NCBI GenBank assembly: GCA_964420995.1
Contig: CAYQUX010000004.1
Coordinates: 1-64,000 of the forward strand
Reading direction: 5' to 3'
DNA: 64,000 bases
Source: Leptolinea sp964420995
GTDB taxonomy: Bacteria; Chloroflexota; Anaerolineae; Anaerolineales; Anaerolineaceae
Under the pieces are notes generated by a model. The model ran no database searches, was not told the origin of the DNA, and saw only the letters and a program-made list of their open reading frames with translations. Positions 1 to 7,904 of this stretch are shown in pieces. Each line of letters opens with the position of its first letter. Position 1 is the stretch's first letter. Made by a program: the position numbers and the translations under genes.

Positions 1-102
1 GTTTGAACAATTGGTGCGTCCGACACAACAGGTACTAACTACTTTACTACGAAATTCGGGATTTACACCTCCTTTTCAATCTTCATGGACGGGAACAACC
101 GT

Positions 103-1374
103 CTATTCCCTGTTTCTTAAAGCATTGTAGATATTGGTCTCCTGAAACGCGTTGGTGATTACCAGCGTGGCAGCCCCGATGGCTACCGCGTTGCCGCCCA
201 GTTCACCGATAACCAGGTTATCGGTGCGGGTGTTAAAACCAACCGTTCTTTCCACCAGAGATTGACGGGCCGGATCAAGAAGCATCTGCCCGGCGTCAGC
301 CAGGTCGCCTCCCAGGATCAACAGTCCCGGGTTTACCAGATTGATGATGTTTGCCAGACCAATACCCAGGTACCATCCGGCTGTGGTGATGATCTTCTCA
401 CACTCACGGTTGCCTTCACGGGCCGCCTGAACAACACCTTTTACATCCAGGTCATCCAGATGGCCGGCCCACTTCGGATCGTTCATCAGGGCGTGCCGTC
501 CATCCGACAGGATTCCCTGCATGCCGATATAACTTTCCAGGCATCCGCGATTTCCACAACGGCAGCTGCGTCCATCGGCTTCAATGGTGGTATGGCCGAT
601 CTCGCCGGCTGTCCCGCTGAATCCTTTGTACACCGCTCCATTGATGATCAACCCGCTTCCAACACCGGTACCCAGTTTGATATAGACAAGGTTTTCGTAG
701 CCCAACCCGCATCCCCACCATTTTTCCGCGATGGCCGCCGCATTGGCGTCATTTTCGAAATAAACGGGTGTCTCTTTGATCACTTCGCGAACGGTTTGAA
801 TGGGGCGGATGTTCTTCCAGGCCGGCATATAGTGTGTGACGAATTCCCCGGTCTTCTCATTTTCCAGCGGCGCGGGAATGGTAAAACCGACACCCAGAAG
901 GTCGCTTTCGGTGATACCAGAATCCCGCATGATATCGAGTATTGCCTGGCGGATGATGTTCAGGCTTTCCTCCGGCTTTGAGATAACATCGATATGCCGG
1001 GAAAAGCGTTTTTTTACTTCACCCTTCAGATTCATAATGATCAGGGTAATATGCGTGGAACCCATATCGATACCCATGATCTTGCGGGCTTCGTAGTTGA
1101 ACTCAAGCACCACTGGCTTGCGGCCACCGGATGACATTCCAATGCCGCCTTCCCGGACAAAGTCGCTGTTGATCAAAATGTTCACCAGGGACGATACCGT
1201 TGGCGCGCTCAGCCGGGTCAGATGAATGATTTCCGCGCGGGTGATGGTCCCCCGGTCACGGATAAGGTTCAGGGTGATACTGAGATTATGCGCGCGAACG
1301 GCCGCCGTCGAGGAAATTTCCGGTTTCAACGTGGTGAGGTGCGAATAATCGAGTACCTGATTGATTTCAGACAT
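103..1374 (-). CDS. ROK-family transcriptional regulator (NagC/XylR type)
   Basis: Probable sugar-responsive DNA-binding regulator of 423 residues. An N-terminal winged helix-turn-helix lies at about residues 30-80 (GTITRAEIIHLTRLSAPTVS). A ROK sugar-kinase-like fold follows from about residue 95, starting MGIDMGSTHI. The ROK zinc motif CRCGNRGCLE sits near residues 270-282, preceded by GTAGEIGH. Full-length for regulatory ROK proteins; the HTH separates it from plain ROK glucokinases. The upstream gap holds a consensus-like promoter and a palindrome just downstream of it, so autoregulation is likely. It is convergent with nothing in view and its target sugar is unknown. The start codon has a weak ribosome-binding site, so the first few residues are uncertain. 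Confidence 0.9.
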   Translation of the reverse strand: MSEINQVLDYSHLTTLKPEISSTAAVRAHNLSITLNLIRDRGTITRAEIIHLTRLSAPTVSSLVNILINSDFVREGGIGMSSGGRKPVVLEFNYEARKIMGIDMGSTHITLIIMNLKGEVKKRFSRHIDVISKPEESLNIIRQAILDIMRDSGITESDLLGVGFTIPAPLENEKTGEFVTHYMPAWKNIRPIQTVREVIKETPVYFENDANAAAIAEKWWGCGLGYENLVYIKLGTGVGSGLIINGAVYKGFSGTAGEIGHTTIEADGRSCRCGNRGCLESYIGMQGILSDGRHALMNDPKWAGHLDDLDVKGVVQAAREGNRECEKIITTAGWYLGIGLANIINLVNPGLLILGGDLADAGQMLLDPARQSLVERTVGFNTRTDNLVIGELGGNAVAIGAATLVITNAFQETNIYNALRNRE

Positions 1375-1430
1375 CTGACTGGGAGTTTTTTTCGGTGTAT
1401 GTGAAATGGTTATTTAAGGGGTTTTATCAA

Positions 1431-1446
1431 GTCCTTTATTAAGGAC
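1431..1446 (-). promoter_or_regulatory. Palindromic operator candidate for the ROK gene
   Basis: GTCCTT-TATT-AAGGAC is a perfect inverted repeat. It lies about 10 bases downstream of the -10 box of the ROK promoter and 57 bases before the start codon, a position where a bound repressor would block early transcription. ROK regulators bind AT-rich dyads of this general size. Its use by this ROK protein is inference. Confidence 0.55.
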
Positions 1447-1456
1447 ATTAAAAAAG

Positions 1457-1485
1457 AGTTTAAACAATTCAAAGGCCTTTGTCAA
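1457..1485 (-). promoter_or_regulatory. Sigma-70-type promoter of the ROK gene
   Basis: Read on the minus strand: TTGACA (1480-1485), a 17-base spacer, then TAAACT (1457-1462). The -35 is consensus and the spacing ideal. The expected transcript start is about 75 bases upstream of the coding region. Confidence 0.6.
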
Positions 1486-1520
1486 TACATAAGATGATAG
1501 ACGAAAAGCATATAAATCAT

Positions 1521-1534
1521 ATGACATATGTCAT
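1521..1534. promoter_or_regulatory. Second palindrome upstream of the ROK promoter
   Basis: ATGACATATGTCAT is a perfect 14-base palindrome about 35 bases upstream of the -35 of the ROK promoter. It could be a binding site for another regulator or an activator site. No partner was identified. Confidence 0.35.
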
Positions 1535-1552
1535 TTCGTGGGTGGCAAAACA

Positions 1553-1585
1553 AAAATCCGCCGGCGCAGATCACCGGCGGATTTT
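1553..1585 (-). terminator. Rho-independent terminator after the cupin gene
   Basis: AAAATCCGCCGG and CCGGCGGATTTT form a perfect 12-bp stem with a 9-base loop, and the minus-strand copy runs into TTTTTG. It lies 18 bases past the cupin stop and separates it from the ROK gene. Confidence 0.85.
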
Positions 1586-1603
1586 AACCGAGCCAAATTT
1601 TAA

Positions 1604-1996
1604 TCATTCCCCTTCGTGAGGACGGGCGTAATCATCCTCATAGCGGGTGATATCTTCCTGTTTCCAGTTGCCAAAGCCCACCTCCAGCACGCGGATGCGG
1701 TAGCCCGGACTGCTCAGGCGGTGTTTTGTGTTGGGAGGAATCCAGAATTCGTCGCCCGCTTTTGCCGTAGTGACGGTATCTCCCACCTGAATAATGGCGC
1801 CGTCATCCAGGGCAACCCACAGTTCCGCCCGGCCCGAGTGACTTTGCAGACTCTGGCGGTGATCCGCTTCGACGACAATATAAGTCACCGTGCAATCTTC
1901 GTTGTAGGCATACTGCTTCTGCTGCCCCCAGGGGCGATGGATCCAGGGTGTATCCGGTTTTTCGGTCGGAATGGGTTTCGTGGCGAAATTAGGCAT
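1604..1996 (-). CDS. Cupin protein, mannose-6-phosphate isomerase type II C-terminal-like
   Basis: Small single-domain cupin of 130 residues. The fold is supported by HRQSLQSHSGRAELW (first cupin box with two histidines), VGDTVTTAKAGDEFWIPPNTKHRL (second box) and the start PWIHRPWGQQKQY, which resembles the isolated cupin half of bifunctional GDP-mannose pyrophosphorylase/phosphomannose isomerase proteins. It likely binds a metal and a sugar or sugar phosphate; stand-alone members have no firm activity. The start at 1996 was chosen over a longer reading because AAGGAAGGAC precedes it at good spacing. It is monocistronic with its own terminator, which leaves the pathway open. Confidence 0.8.
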   Translation of the reverse strand: MPNFATKPIPTEKPDTPWIHRPWGQQKQYAYNEDCTVTYIVVEADHRQSLQSHSGRAELWVALDDGAIIQVGDTVTTAKAGDEFWIPPNTKHRLSSPGYRIRVLEVGFGNWKQEDITRYEDDYARPHEGE

Positions 1997-2068
1997 GAAA
2001 CAGTCCTTCCTTTTAATTAACATTTGTTTGGGCGTCAAACAAATAATAGAGTTTCTCCAGGAATACTG

Positions 2069-2147
2069 CGGATAAATCTTGATCTGTATAATTGTAATCT
2101 ACCGGTCAAGATTTATCCGTTCCCAATTCATAGGCCGATTACAATTA
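2069..2147 (+). promoter_or_regulatory. Interleaved inverted repeats (A-B-A'-B') in the YbaK-like gene leader
   Basis: Arm A CGGATAAATCTTGA (2069-2082) pairs perfectly with A' at 2106-2119. Arm B TAATTGTAATC (2089-2099) pairs perfectly with B' at 2137-2147. The arms alternate, so as RNA they can form a pseudoknot or two mutually exclusive hairpins; as DNA they could be two nested operators. A TATAAT lies inside arm B at 2087-2092. The element ends six bases before the AGGAGG ribosome-binding site of the downstream gene. Confidence 0.6.
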
Positions 2148-2166
2148 CGTGCAGGAGGACATTCTC

Positions 2167-2646
2167 ATGGCACTTTCTTCATCCGCCCAGCGCGTTCAGG
2201 ATTTTCTAAAACAAAATGGTTACTCCCATACCGTGATTGAGCATAACCAGTCCACCCGCTCTTCTGCCGAAGCCGCGGCGGCCATCGGTTGCAGCGTGGA
2301 ACAGATTGCCAAATCGTTGATATTCAAAACCCGCCGTACCGGAATACCGGTGATGATCATCGCTTCCGGCAGTAATCGGGTGAATACCAGACTTGTGGGT
2401 GAGGCACTTGGCGAGCCCATTGACCGTGCCGACCCGGATTTTGTACGCGAGGTCACCGGTTACGCCATCGGCGGGATTCCACCCGTGGGACACACCCGGG
2501 CGGTGCGTATCTTGATCGATGAAGATTTACAGAAATATGAGAAGATCTGGGCGGCGGCCGGCGCGCCGACAGCCGTGTTCGAGCTGACTCCCGCCGAGCT
2601 GGTTGCCATGACTGGCGGCACGGTGATGAAGGTGAAGGACGAATAG
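2167..2646 (+). CDS. YbaK/EbsC-family aminoacyl-tRNA deacylase-like protein
   Basis: Stand-alone trans-editing-type protein of 159 residues. Family members hydrolyse mischarged tRNAs such as Cys-tRNA(Pro) or Ala-tRNA(Pro). Family signatures are AAAAIGCSVEQIAKSLIF, the conserved lysine segment, IASGSNRVNTRLV, and GYAIGGIPPVGH followed by ILIDEDL. Size matches the family. The start at 2167 is preferred over 2149 because CAGGAGGAC sits immediately upstream. The substrate cannot be read from sequence. The leader carries an unusual interleaved inverted repeat. The gene is monocistronic, and the next gene to the right reads the other way. Confidence 0.88.
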   Translation: MALSSSAQRVQDFLKQNGYSHTVIEHNQSTRSSAEAAAAIGCSVEQIAKSLIFKTRRTGIPVMIIASGSNRVNTRLVGEALGEPIDRADPDFVREVTGYAIGGIPPVGHTRAVRILIDEDLQKYEKIWAAAGAPTAVFELTPAELVAMTGGTVMKVKDE

Positions 2647-2668
2647 ATTGATAACAAATCGTTCGTTA

Positions 2669-4087
2669 TTAAATTGAACCTATTTTCTCTATCTCTAAGT
2701 ATTCTAAAGGGTCAAAAAAAATATTCTTTCTAATAAATAATGATCTCATTCTATTTCGATTTTCTCTTAATTGGGATCTAAATAAATCAGTAGAGGAAAT
2801 TTTTAATATTTTCATAAGTGATTCTGCATATGTAATTTTTGTCGCTTTTGCTAAAAATTTGGGTATCCGTCCTTCAAGATACATACACGTCCATGGAATC
2901 CAAGACCCATCACTCATAAAAAAGAGGAAGACATCAGTATCAATAAATATTTCATTGGGTACCAATTGTGATAAAGGCGTGTCAGAATAGCGATGAACTA
3001 GAACATCACCATGTAAGGATGTTTTTCGAAGATTAAGTCTAATATTTCTATTTTCAAGTAATGAGACGTATTGGGAAAAATATGAAAAGTCTACATATCC
3101 ATCATGTTTGGATGGTGAATTTGAGACATAGTACTTTTCGCCAAGGATCTCTTCTAAAATCTCCCATTTCTCCCTTCGTAATAGGAACGAGTTTAAACAA
3201 ACGAAAATTTCATGCCCGATGAATTTATAATAATCAAAATAATAATCAAAAAATGTTCCAGAGTAATTCTGAGAGATTGAATAATGTTCAAGAATTTTCT
3301 CTAATCCATGCAGGATGTATATGATATCTTCTGTATCATCTATGTCACATAGTAATTCAGTTAATTTACAAAAACTTAAAACATAATCTTGTGAATTATT
3401 TATTGATTCCAAAAATTTCTCGTCTAATTCTTGGTTTTCATCAAACACTGGAGAGACTGCTTCAATTTTGGAGATAAACCAAGTCATATATCTATCAAGA
3501 TTTTTCTGCCGAAAGACTGTTCTCTGTGAAACTGACTTAATGGCTTCTGAAAGGATATCTGATTCTTGGTTCGTAATACTTTGAATCTCAAATTTTTGTA
3601 GAATTGCTTTAATGTTATCAACTAATAAACTTTCTAGCTTTTTCCGCTCAGTCTGTTTATCTTGATTATCCTCTCCCAACAAATAAGTTACAGCTCTTCT
3701 CATACGAATGTCAAAAGGCAAATCTTCTACTTTTCCGAATGCTGTATTAAAAATGTTAATAATTCTTTCATATCCTATTGCTTTTTGAGCATATCCAAGC
3801 TCATATAAAACATTAGGATTGGGTGTTTTTCTTCCAGTATCATTATTATTAGTGATGCTTACATCGCAAACAAAAATTTGCGCCGTATCTATTCTCGCTA
3901 AAATCGTTTTTGCTATATCTGGCGATCCTAGCTCACCCGAAGTATCTCTTTCAATTACTGGTTCGAGACTAATTGAATCATCATTGCGAATAGATTTTAT
4001 TGCATTTTCGAGTGCTTTTTCGATAAATCCGCGGTTGGTTGAATTTGGCAAATCGGATTGCCATGAATAAAAAATTTTACATTCCAT
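2669..4087 (-). CDS. TIR-like domain protein, probable defence gene
   Basis: Protein of 472 residues. The N-terminal ~150 residues look TIR-like: FYSWQSDLPNSTNRGFI as first strand and loop, AQIFVCDVSIT as a central strand, and NPNVLYELGYAQ around residue 95, where the glutamate matches the position used by nucleotide-hydrolysing TIR domains. The remaining ~300 residues are helical-looking and match nothing I recognise. RBS AAGGGGAAAAG precedes the start. The gene is clearly more AT-rich than both neighbours and stands alone between unrelated housekeeping-type genes, which suggests recent transfer. NADase or nucleotide-binding activity in anti-phage defence is inferred from the family. No partner (ThsB, cyclase, Argonaute) is adjacent. 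Confidence 0.7.
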   Translation of the reverse strand: MECKIFYSWQSDLPNSTNRGFIEKALENAIKSIRNDDSISLEPVIERDTSGELGSPDIAKTILARIDTAQIFVCDVSITNNNDTGRKTPNPNVLYELGYAQKAIGYERIINIFNTAFGKVEDLPFDIRMRRAVTYLLGEDNQDKQTERKKLESLLVDNIKAILQKFEIQSITNQESDILSEAIKSVSQRTVFRQKNLDRYMTWFISKIEAVSPVFDENQELDEKFLESINNSQDYVLSFCKLTELLCDIDDTEDIIYILHGLEKILEHYSISQNYSGTFFDYYFDYYKFIGHEIFVCLNSFLLRREKWEILEEILGEKYYVSNSPSKHDGYVDFSYFSQYVSLLENRNIRLNLRKTSLHGDVLVHRYSDTPLSQLVPNEIFIDTDVFLFFMSDGSWIPWTCMYLEGRIPKFLAKATKITYAESLMKILKISSTDLFRSQLRENRNRMRSLFIRKNIFFDPLEYLEIEKIGSI

Positions 4088-4238
4088 CTTTTCCCCTTTG
4101 ATTGTTGTATATTTTTATAAATTCTATTATATAGGATCGATCAACTAATACCTCCAAAATATTTGGTTATAAAATAAATTAAACATCAATGCGGTAAAAT
4201 TGCTCAGACTATTACCGATTTCCCTACCGGAGGGTTGC

Positions 4239-4643
4239 ATGTCCATTCGTACCATATCTTTGATCATTTTACTGGCAATGGGACTATCTCTCCTGTCAGC
4301 CTGCGGCAGCACAGCCGGCGCCACTGCCGGACCCGAAAAAGCCATTGACACGTACCTTAACGCCCTGGTCAACCAGGACGCCAACCGCTTAACCACGGCT
4401 TCGTGCAAAGCCTGGGAAGAAAAAGCCCGCCTCGAACTGGATTCCTTCCAGGCGGTCAAAGCCCGGCTGGACGGGGTTATCTGCACAAAAACCGGAGATG
4501 AGGGCTCCTCGGCGAAGGTCTCCTGCACCGGTAAGATTGTGGCCACCTACGGCAATGAAGACCAGGAAATTCCGTTGGACCGCCGCACCTACCTGGCAAC
4601 CCAGGAAGGCGGCGAGTGGCGTATGTGCGGCTATACGAAGTGA
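4239..4643 (+). CDS. Small lipoprotein, possible NTF2-like/DUF4878-type fold
   Basis: A 134-residue exported lipoprotein. A short hydrophobic signal ends in the lipobox LLSAC with the lipidated cysteine at residue 22. A Gly/Ala/Thr-rich linker follows, then AIDTYLNALVNQDANRL, typical of the opening helix of NTF2-like DUF4878 domains. Two further cysteines near the middle could form a disulfide. The start at 4239 is set by GGAGGG six bases upstream; an upstream in-frame start lacks a signal-compatible N-terminus. Its stop codon overlaps the start of the following microprotein gene (GTGA), so the two are probably translationally coupled and belong to the MBOAT operon. Role in that unit unknown. 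Confidence 0.75.
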   Translation: MSIRTISLIILLAMGLSLLSACGSTAGATAGPEKAIDTYLNALVNQDANRLTTASCKAWEEKARLELDSFQAVKARLDGVICTKTGDEGSSAKVSCTGKIVATYGNEDQEIPLDRRTYLATQEGGEWRMCGYTK

Positions 4644-4759
4644 TTAAGCGGCTTTTCTGCAAGGAAAATCTGTGGGCACTGGCACTGGCGTTAATGCTGG
4701 TCACCCTGCTCATTTTTACCGCCGATTCAACCCCGTTGTGGATTTACCAGGGATTCTGA
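4640..4759 (+). CDS. Single-pass membrane microprotein with DltX-like C-terminal hexapeptide
   Basis: A 39-residue ORF starting at GTG in a GTGA overlap with the lipoprotein stop and ending 4 bases before the MBOAT start. A basic N-terminus (VIKRLFCKENL) precedes one hydrophobic segment (about residues 12-28), then a short tail ending DSTPLWIYQGF. The positive-inside rule puts the tail outside the cytoplasm. The last six residues, WIYQGF, match the aromatic-x-Tyr-x-x-Phe acyl-shuttle motif known at the C-terminus of DltX, whose tyrosine carries the acyl group delivered by the MBOAT protein DltB. No DltA, DltC or DltD gene is adjacent, so the acyl donor and acceptor are unknown. Motif and gene order are seen; function is inference. 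Confidence 0.7.
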   Translation: MIKRLFCKENLWALALALMLVTLLIFTADSTPLWIYQGF

Positions 4760-4763
4760 TCGC

Positions 4764-6215
4764 GTGTCGCTTCTTCAGATACTGGCGGTTTTCGCTGTTT
4801 CCGCGCTGTACCGGCTGATCGCCCGACAGCTTACAACCCGCGCCGACTCACCGCAAACGGAATGGGGACGCGTTCCCTTTCTGTTCGCCTCGTCGGTGCT
4901 GGTGGTGTACTGGCTGCAGCCATCCCTGCCGGTGCGTGGATTGGACTACTGGCTGCCCACCCTTACCCTTGCAGTGACTGTGTTTTGCTGGGCAGCGGTC
5001 ACCCCGGCTGAACAGCGCGGTTGGCGCGCCAACGCCCCCGCTCTGGTGGGTCTTCTGGCAGCCACGCTGATCATCGCCGCGACCCGTCTGGTCGATCTGC
5101 CCGCAGGTCTGCTTTCACTGGCTCCCCCGCCCTTCACGCAAACCCTGGTAGGCCTCGCCCTTCTGGGAATAATTGGTTATTTATCTATACGCATTACTAA
5201 GACCTCAACCGGGCTCTGGCTAGCCGTACTTGTCGGCCTGTTCCTGTTGATCAAAACACCGTTCATCGCCGCGGGATTGTCTGCCGGTTTGCGCGCCCTT
5301 GCCGGCCAGAATACGACCGGCGCCTCTGCCGTCGATTTCCGCTGGCTGGGTTTTTCCTACCTGGCCTTCCGGTTGATCCACACCCTGCGCGACCGCCAGT
5401 CTGGCCGGCTGCCTTCCGCCACCCTGGCGGAATACCTGATCTACGCCATCTTCTTCCCGGCCTTCACATCCGGTCCAATTGACCGGCTGGAACGCTTCCT
5501 GAAAGACCTGCGCTCCCCCGCCCCGTTGGATTGGTCCGAATCAGGGCAGGCTGTGTACCGGCTGATACTGGGACTTTTCAAAAAATTCGCCGTAGCCGAC
5601 ACACTGGCCATCATTGCGCTCAATCCGCAGATTGCCGGGCAGGTGCAGCGCTCCGGCTGGTTATGGGTGCTGCTCTACGCCTATGCCCTGCAAATCTATT
5701 TTGACTTCAGCGGCTACACGGATATTGCCATTGGTACAGCGCGAATGCTGGGGATACGCCTGCCGGAAAACTTCAACCGCCCGTATGCGCAGACCAATTT
5801 GACCCAATTCTGGAATAACTGGCACATGACGCTCACCCAGTGGGTGCGCGCCTATTTCTTCTTTCCAATTTCCCGCTGGCTGCGCGGCAACAGACCGTCC
5901 TTCTCGCCCACCCTGGTCATGGCCATCGGGCAGGTCGGTACCATGCTGCTCATCGGCCTGTGGCACGGGGTTGCGTTGAATTTCATCCTCTGGGGTTTGT
6001 GGCACGGCCTGGGACTGTTCGCGCAGAACCGCTGGTCAGGCTGGGCCAAACGTTCTCCCCTGGGGCGCATTGAATCAATATGGGGCAGGAAGCTGATCAG
6101 CTTTGGCGGCTGGGCGTTGACTTTTCACTATGTGGCGTTTGGCTGGGTGTGGTTCTGCCTGCCAGATGCCGGTCTGGCGTTACGTGTTTTCTCCGGGCTT
6201 TTCGGCCTGGGATGA
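4764..6215 (+). CDS. MBOAT-family membrane O-acyltransferase (DltB/AlgI-like)
   Basis: Polytopic acyltransferase of 483 residues with about 12 membrane segments. MBOAT signatures are FPAFTSGPIDRLERF, YFDFSGYTDIAIGTARMLG, NFNRPYAQTNLTQFWNNWHMTL, and LIGLWHGVALNF, whose histidine at about residue 401 is the family's catalytic residue. Such proteins pass an acyl group from the cytoplasm to extracytoplasmic acceptors such as teichoic acids or polysaccharides. GTG start, four bases after the microprotein stop, so co-translation is likely. The protein's own C-terminus (GLFGLG) lacks an acyl-shuttle motif, which agrees with the motif residing on the separate microprotein. No partner SGNH transferase is seen nearby. 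Confidence 0.92.
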   Translation: MSLLQILAVFAVSALYRLIARQLTTRADSPQTEWGRVPFLFASSVLVVYWLQPSLPVRGLDYWLPTLTLAVTVFCWAAVTPAEQRGWRANAPALVGLLAATLIIAATRLVDLPAGLLSLAPPPFTQTLVGLALLGIIGYLSIRITKTSTGLWLAVLVGLFLLIKTPFIAAGLSAGLRALAGQNTTGASAVDFRWLGFSYLAFRLIHTLRDRQSGRLPSATLAEYLIYAIFFPAFTSGPIDRLERFLKDLRSPAPLDWSESGQAVYRLILGLFKKFAVADTLAIIALNPQIAGQVQRSGWLWVLLYAYALQIYFDFSGYTDIAIGTARMLGIRLPENFNRPYAQTNLTQFWNNWHMTLTQWVRAYFFFPISRWLRGNRPSFSPTLVMAIGQVGTMLLIGLWHGVALNFILWGLWHGLGLFAQNRWSGWAKRSPLGRIESIWGRKLISFGGWALTFHYVAFGWVWFCLPDAGLALRVFSGLFGLG

Positions 6216-6289
6216 AAACAGACGTCCATTCGAAAAACATTCAGGATGCGAGTGCTTTCCGGCTCCAACCGCAACGGGCCGCGCTGAGA

Positions 6290-6562
6290 TTACGCCTTCA
6301 GGTCTTTTACATCGCCGTTGTGAAATTGTTCCATGAATTCTTCCACGCTGAGCTGGATGAATGATTTCTCCATCAGGTGAATCTTCCCGCAAATCGGACA
6401 TTTCAACTCAAGGGTATCAACGGGGGTAACCAACATCATACGCATCCCGGTGGTGCACTGGAACAGTCCAAATTTGTGCATCACTCCGTTGGCAAAGATT
6501 GGGGCAGACGTCGCGTACAGGTCTTGCAAAGTGCTTACAGACTGATTTTTTTCGTCCATCAT
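6290..6562 (-). CDS. Small conserved-looking hypothetical with one CPICGK motif
   Basis: A 90-residue protein I do not recognise. It carries a single CPICGKIH zinc-knuckle-like pair, so zinc binding would need a second pair from another subunit. The acidic C-terminal half (LSVEEFMEQFHNGDVKDL) looks helical. The start is at the first of two tandem ATG codons, with GGGAGGAG just upstream; an upstream extension to 6619 has no ribosome-binding site. Convergent with the MBOAT gene. Confidence 0.6.
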   Translation of the reverse strand: MMDEKNQSVSTLQDLYATSAPIFANGVMHKFGLFQCTTGMRMMLVTPVDTLELKCPICGKIHLMEKSFIQLSVEEFMEQFHNGDVKDLKA

Positions 6563-6833
6563 GCTCCTCCCTTTCTCTGGTATTCCATTGGTGTGCTCGT
6601 ATTGTAATAGTACAGTCAAATGAGTGTAAATGCAATTAAATGTCTGTGAATGTGGTTTGTGTTGGGTATGTGTTCAACAGATGAATTATATAAGGTCGAT
6701 GTATCCGGCACAGGTTGATGAGTTCCAGAATAAATAATTTACGGATTCAACACCCCTACCCGATGCGACGATATGGGTCAAACTCAAGCAACGTATCAAC
6801 CGGCAAGATTGGCATTCAAGGGTCGCCCCAGGG

Positions 6834-7805
6834 TTACACTCCCACCGGTTCCGATTCAGTTTCTGGTTCACGCTCAAACAGGCGCATGATGACCACCCCA
6901 CCCAGGATCAACAGACTGCCCACAATCTGAATGGCGGTCAGGCGCTCATTCAGCAACAGGAACGCGATGATGGCTGTAAACACCGGCTCGGTCGAAAGAA
7001 TCAGGTTCGCCACACTGGAAGGCAAATATCCCAGGCTGACGTTGTACAACCCAAACCCCGCCACCGTAGGCCCGGCTGCCAGCAGAACCAACACTCCCCA
7101 ACCGGCCCAGGCATCTCCCAGCCAGAACATATCCGCCGGTTTGGCGGCTGTTCCAGGCAGTGTCCCGCTGAAGATAAGATTGAACAACAGAAGGAAACTG
7201 GCCGCGAAGGAAAAGGTGTACATGATGGTCGTCCACGCGTTTAAACCCCGGTTGGCCGCGGTGCGTCCCATCAGGCTGTATGCGGCGTACGCCAGCCCGG
7301 ATATGATGCCGGTAAAGATGGCCAAAAGGTTACCCTGCCAGACAGCCGGGTCATACGCGTCCGCCACAAGCACACAGCCGCCCAGGCTCATCAATACAGC
7401 CATCACCTTAACCCAGCCCAGGCTTTCCTTTAGCAGCCACCACCCCAGCAGCGCGGTGAACGCGGCAGATGAATACACCAGAACGGTGGAAACGGCCGCT
7501 CCGTTGAGCACCACAGAATTCGTCCAGAGGGAATTGAAGAGAGCCAGTACCAGACCATAGACGAGAAAATAGCTCAAATCTCGTAATCTGACTCGCAGAG
7601 ATTCCGGCCGGGTAATTCCCAAAACCAGGAGCAAGGTGAGGGCAACAAAGGCATCCCGCCAGAAAGCCAGCACCAGTGCCGGAAGCTGGTAATTGACCGA
7701 AAGATGTTTAATAAAGATGGCGGTTGTGGATAGAATCACCGCCGATGTAAAGGCGATTAGGTAACCCCGGGATATGGTGGTCGATGATGGTTTTTCAATG
7801 TTCAT
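6834..7805 (-). CDS. EamA/DMT-superfamily permease
   Basis: Drug/metabolite-type transporter of 323 residues in the inner membrane. It has ten predicted hydrophobic segments in two EamA repeats (about residues 15-150 and 165-305). Repeat hallmarks include VYSSAAFTALLGWWLLKESL and its counterpart STEPVFTAIIAFLLLNERLT, each ending in the conserved E(S/R)L pattern. Members export amino acids or other small metabolites; the substrate is not readable. Charged C-terminal tail REPETESEPVGV. Standing alone, with no operon partner. The gap to its right (6563-6833 on the far side of its stop) shows no gene. Confidence 0.88.
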   Translation of the reverse strand: MNIEKPSSTTISRGYLIAFTSAVILSTTAIFIKHLSVNYQLPALVLAFWRDAFVALTLLLVLGITRPESLRVRLRDLSYFLVYGLVLALFNSLWTNSVVLNGAAVSTVLVYSSAAFTALLGWWLLKESLGWVKVMAVLMSLGGCVLVADAYDPAVWQGNLLAIFTGIISGLAYAAYSLMGRTAANRGLNAWTTIMYTFSFAASFLLLFNLIFSGTLPGTAAKPADMFWLGDAWAGWGVLVLLAAGPTVAGFGLYNVSLGYLPSSVANLILSTEPVFTAIIAFLLLNERLTAIQIVGSLLILGGVVIMRLFEREPETESEPVGV

Positions 7806-7904
7806 CAGGAAATTTTACTATAGGCAATAAAAAGTCAGGCCAAATTCCTGCCGAAAGATCAGCCTGATACTATACGCCGATGAATGCCTGACGCGAAATC
7901 GGGG

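Noticed and set aside
1..102. Minus-strand AAGGAGGTG at about 68-80 suggesting another gene left of the ROK gene
   Set aside because: No start codon at proper spacing; a GTG frame near 26 is open to the window edge but too short to judge.
6931..7560. 209-codon rightward frame
   Set aside because: Lies wholly antisense to the EamA permease; composition is that of a shadow with no ribosome-binding site or recognisable motif.
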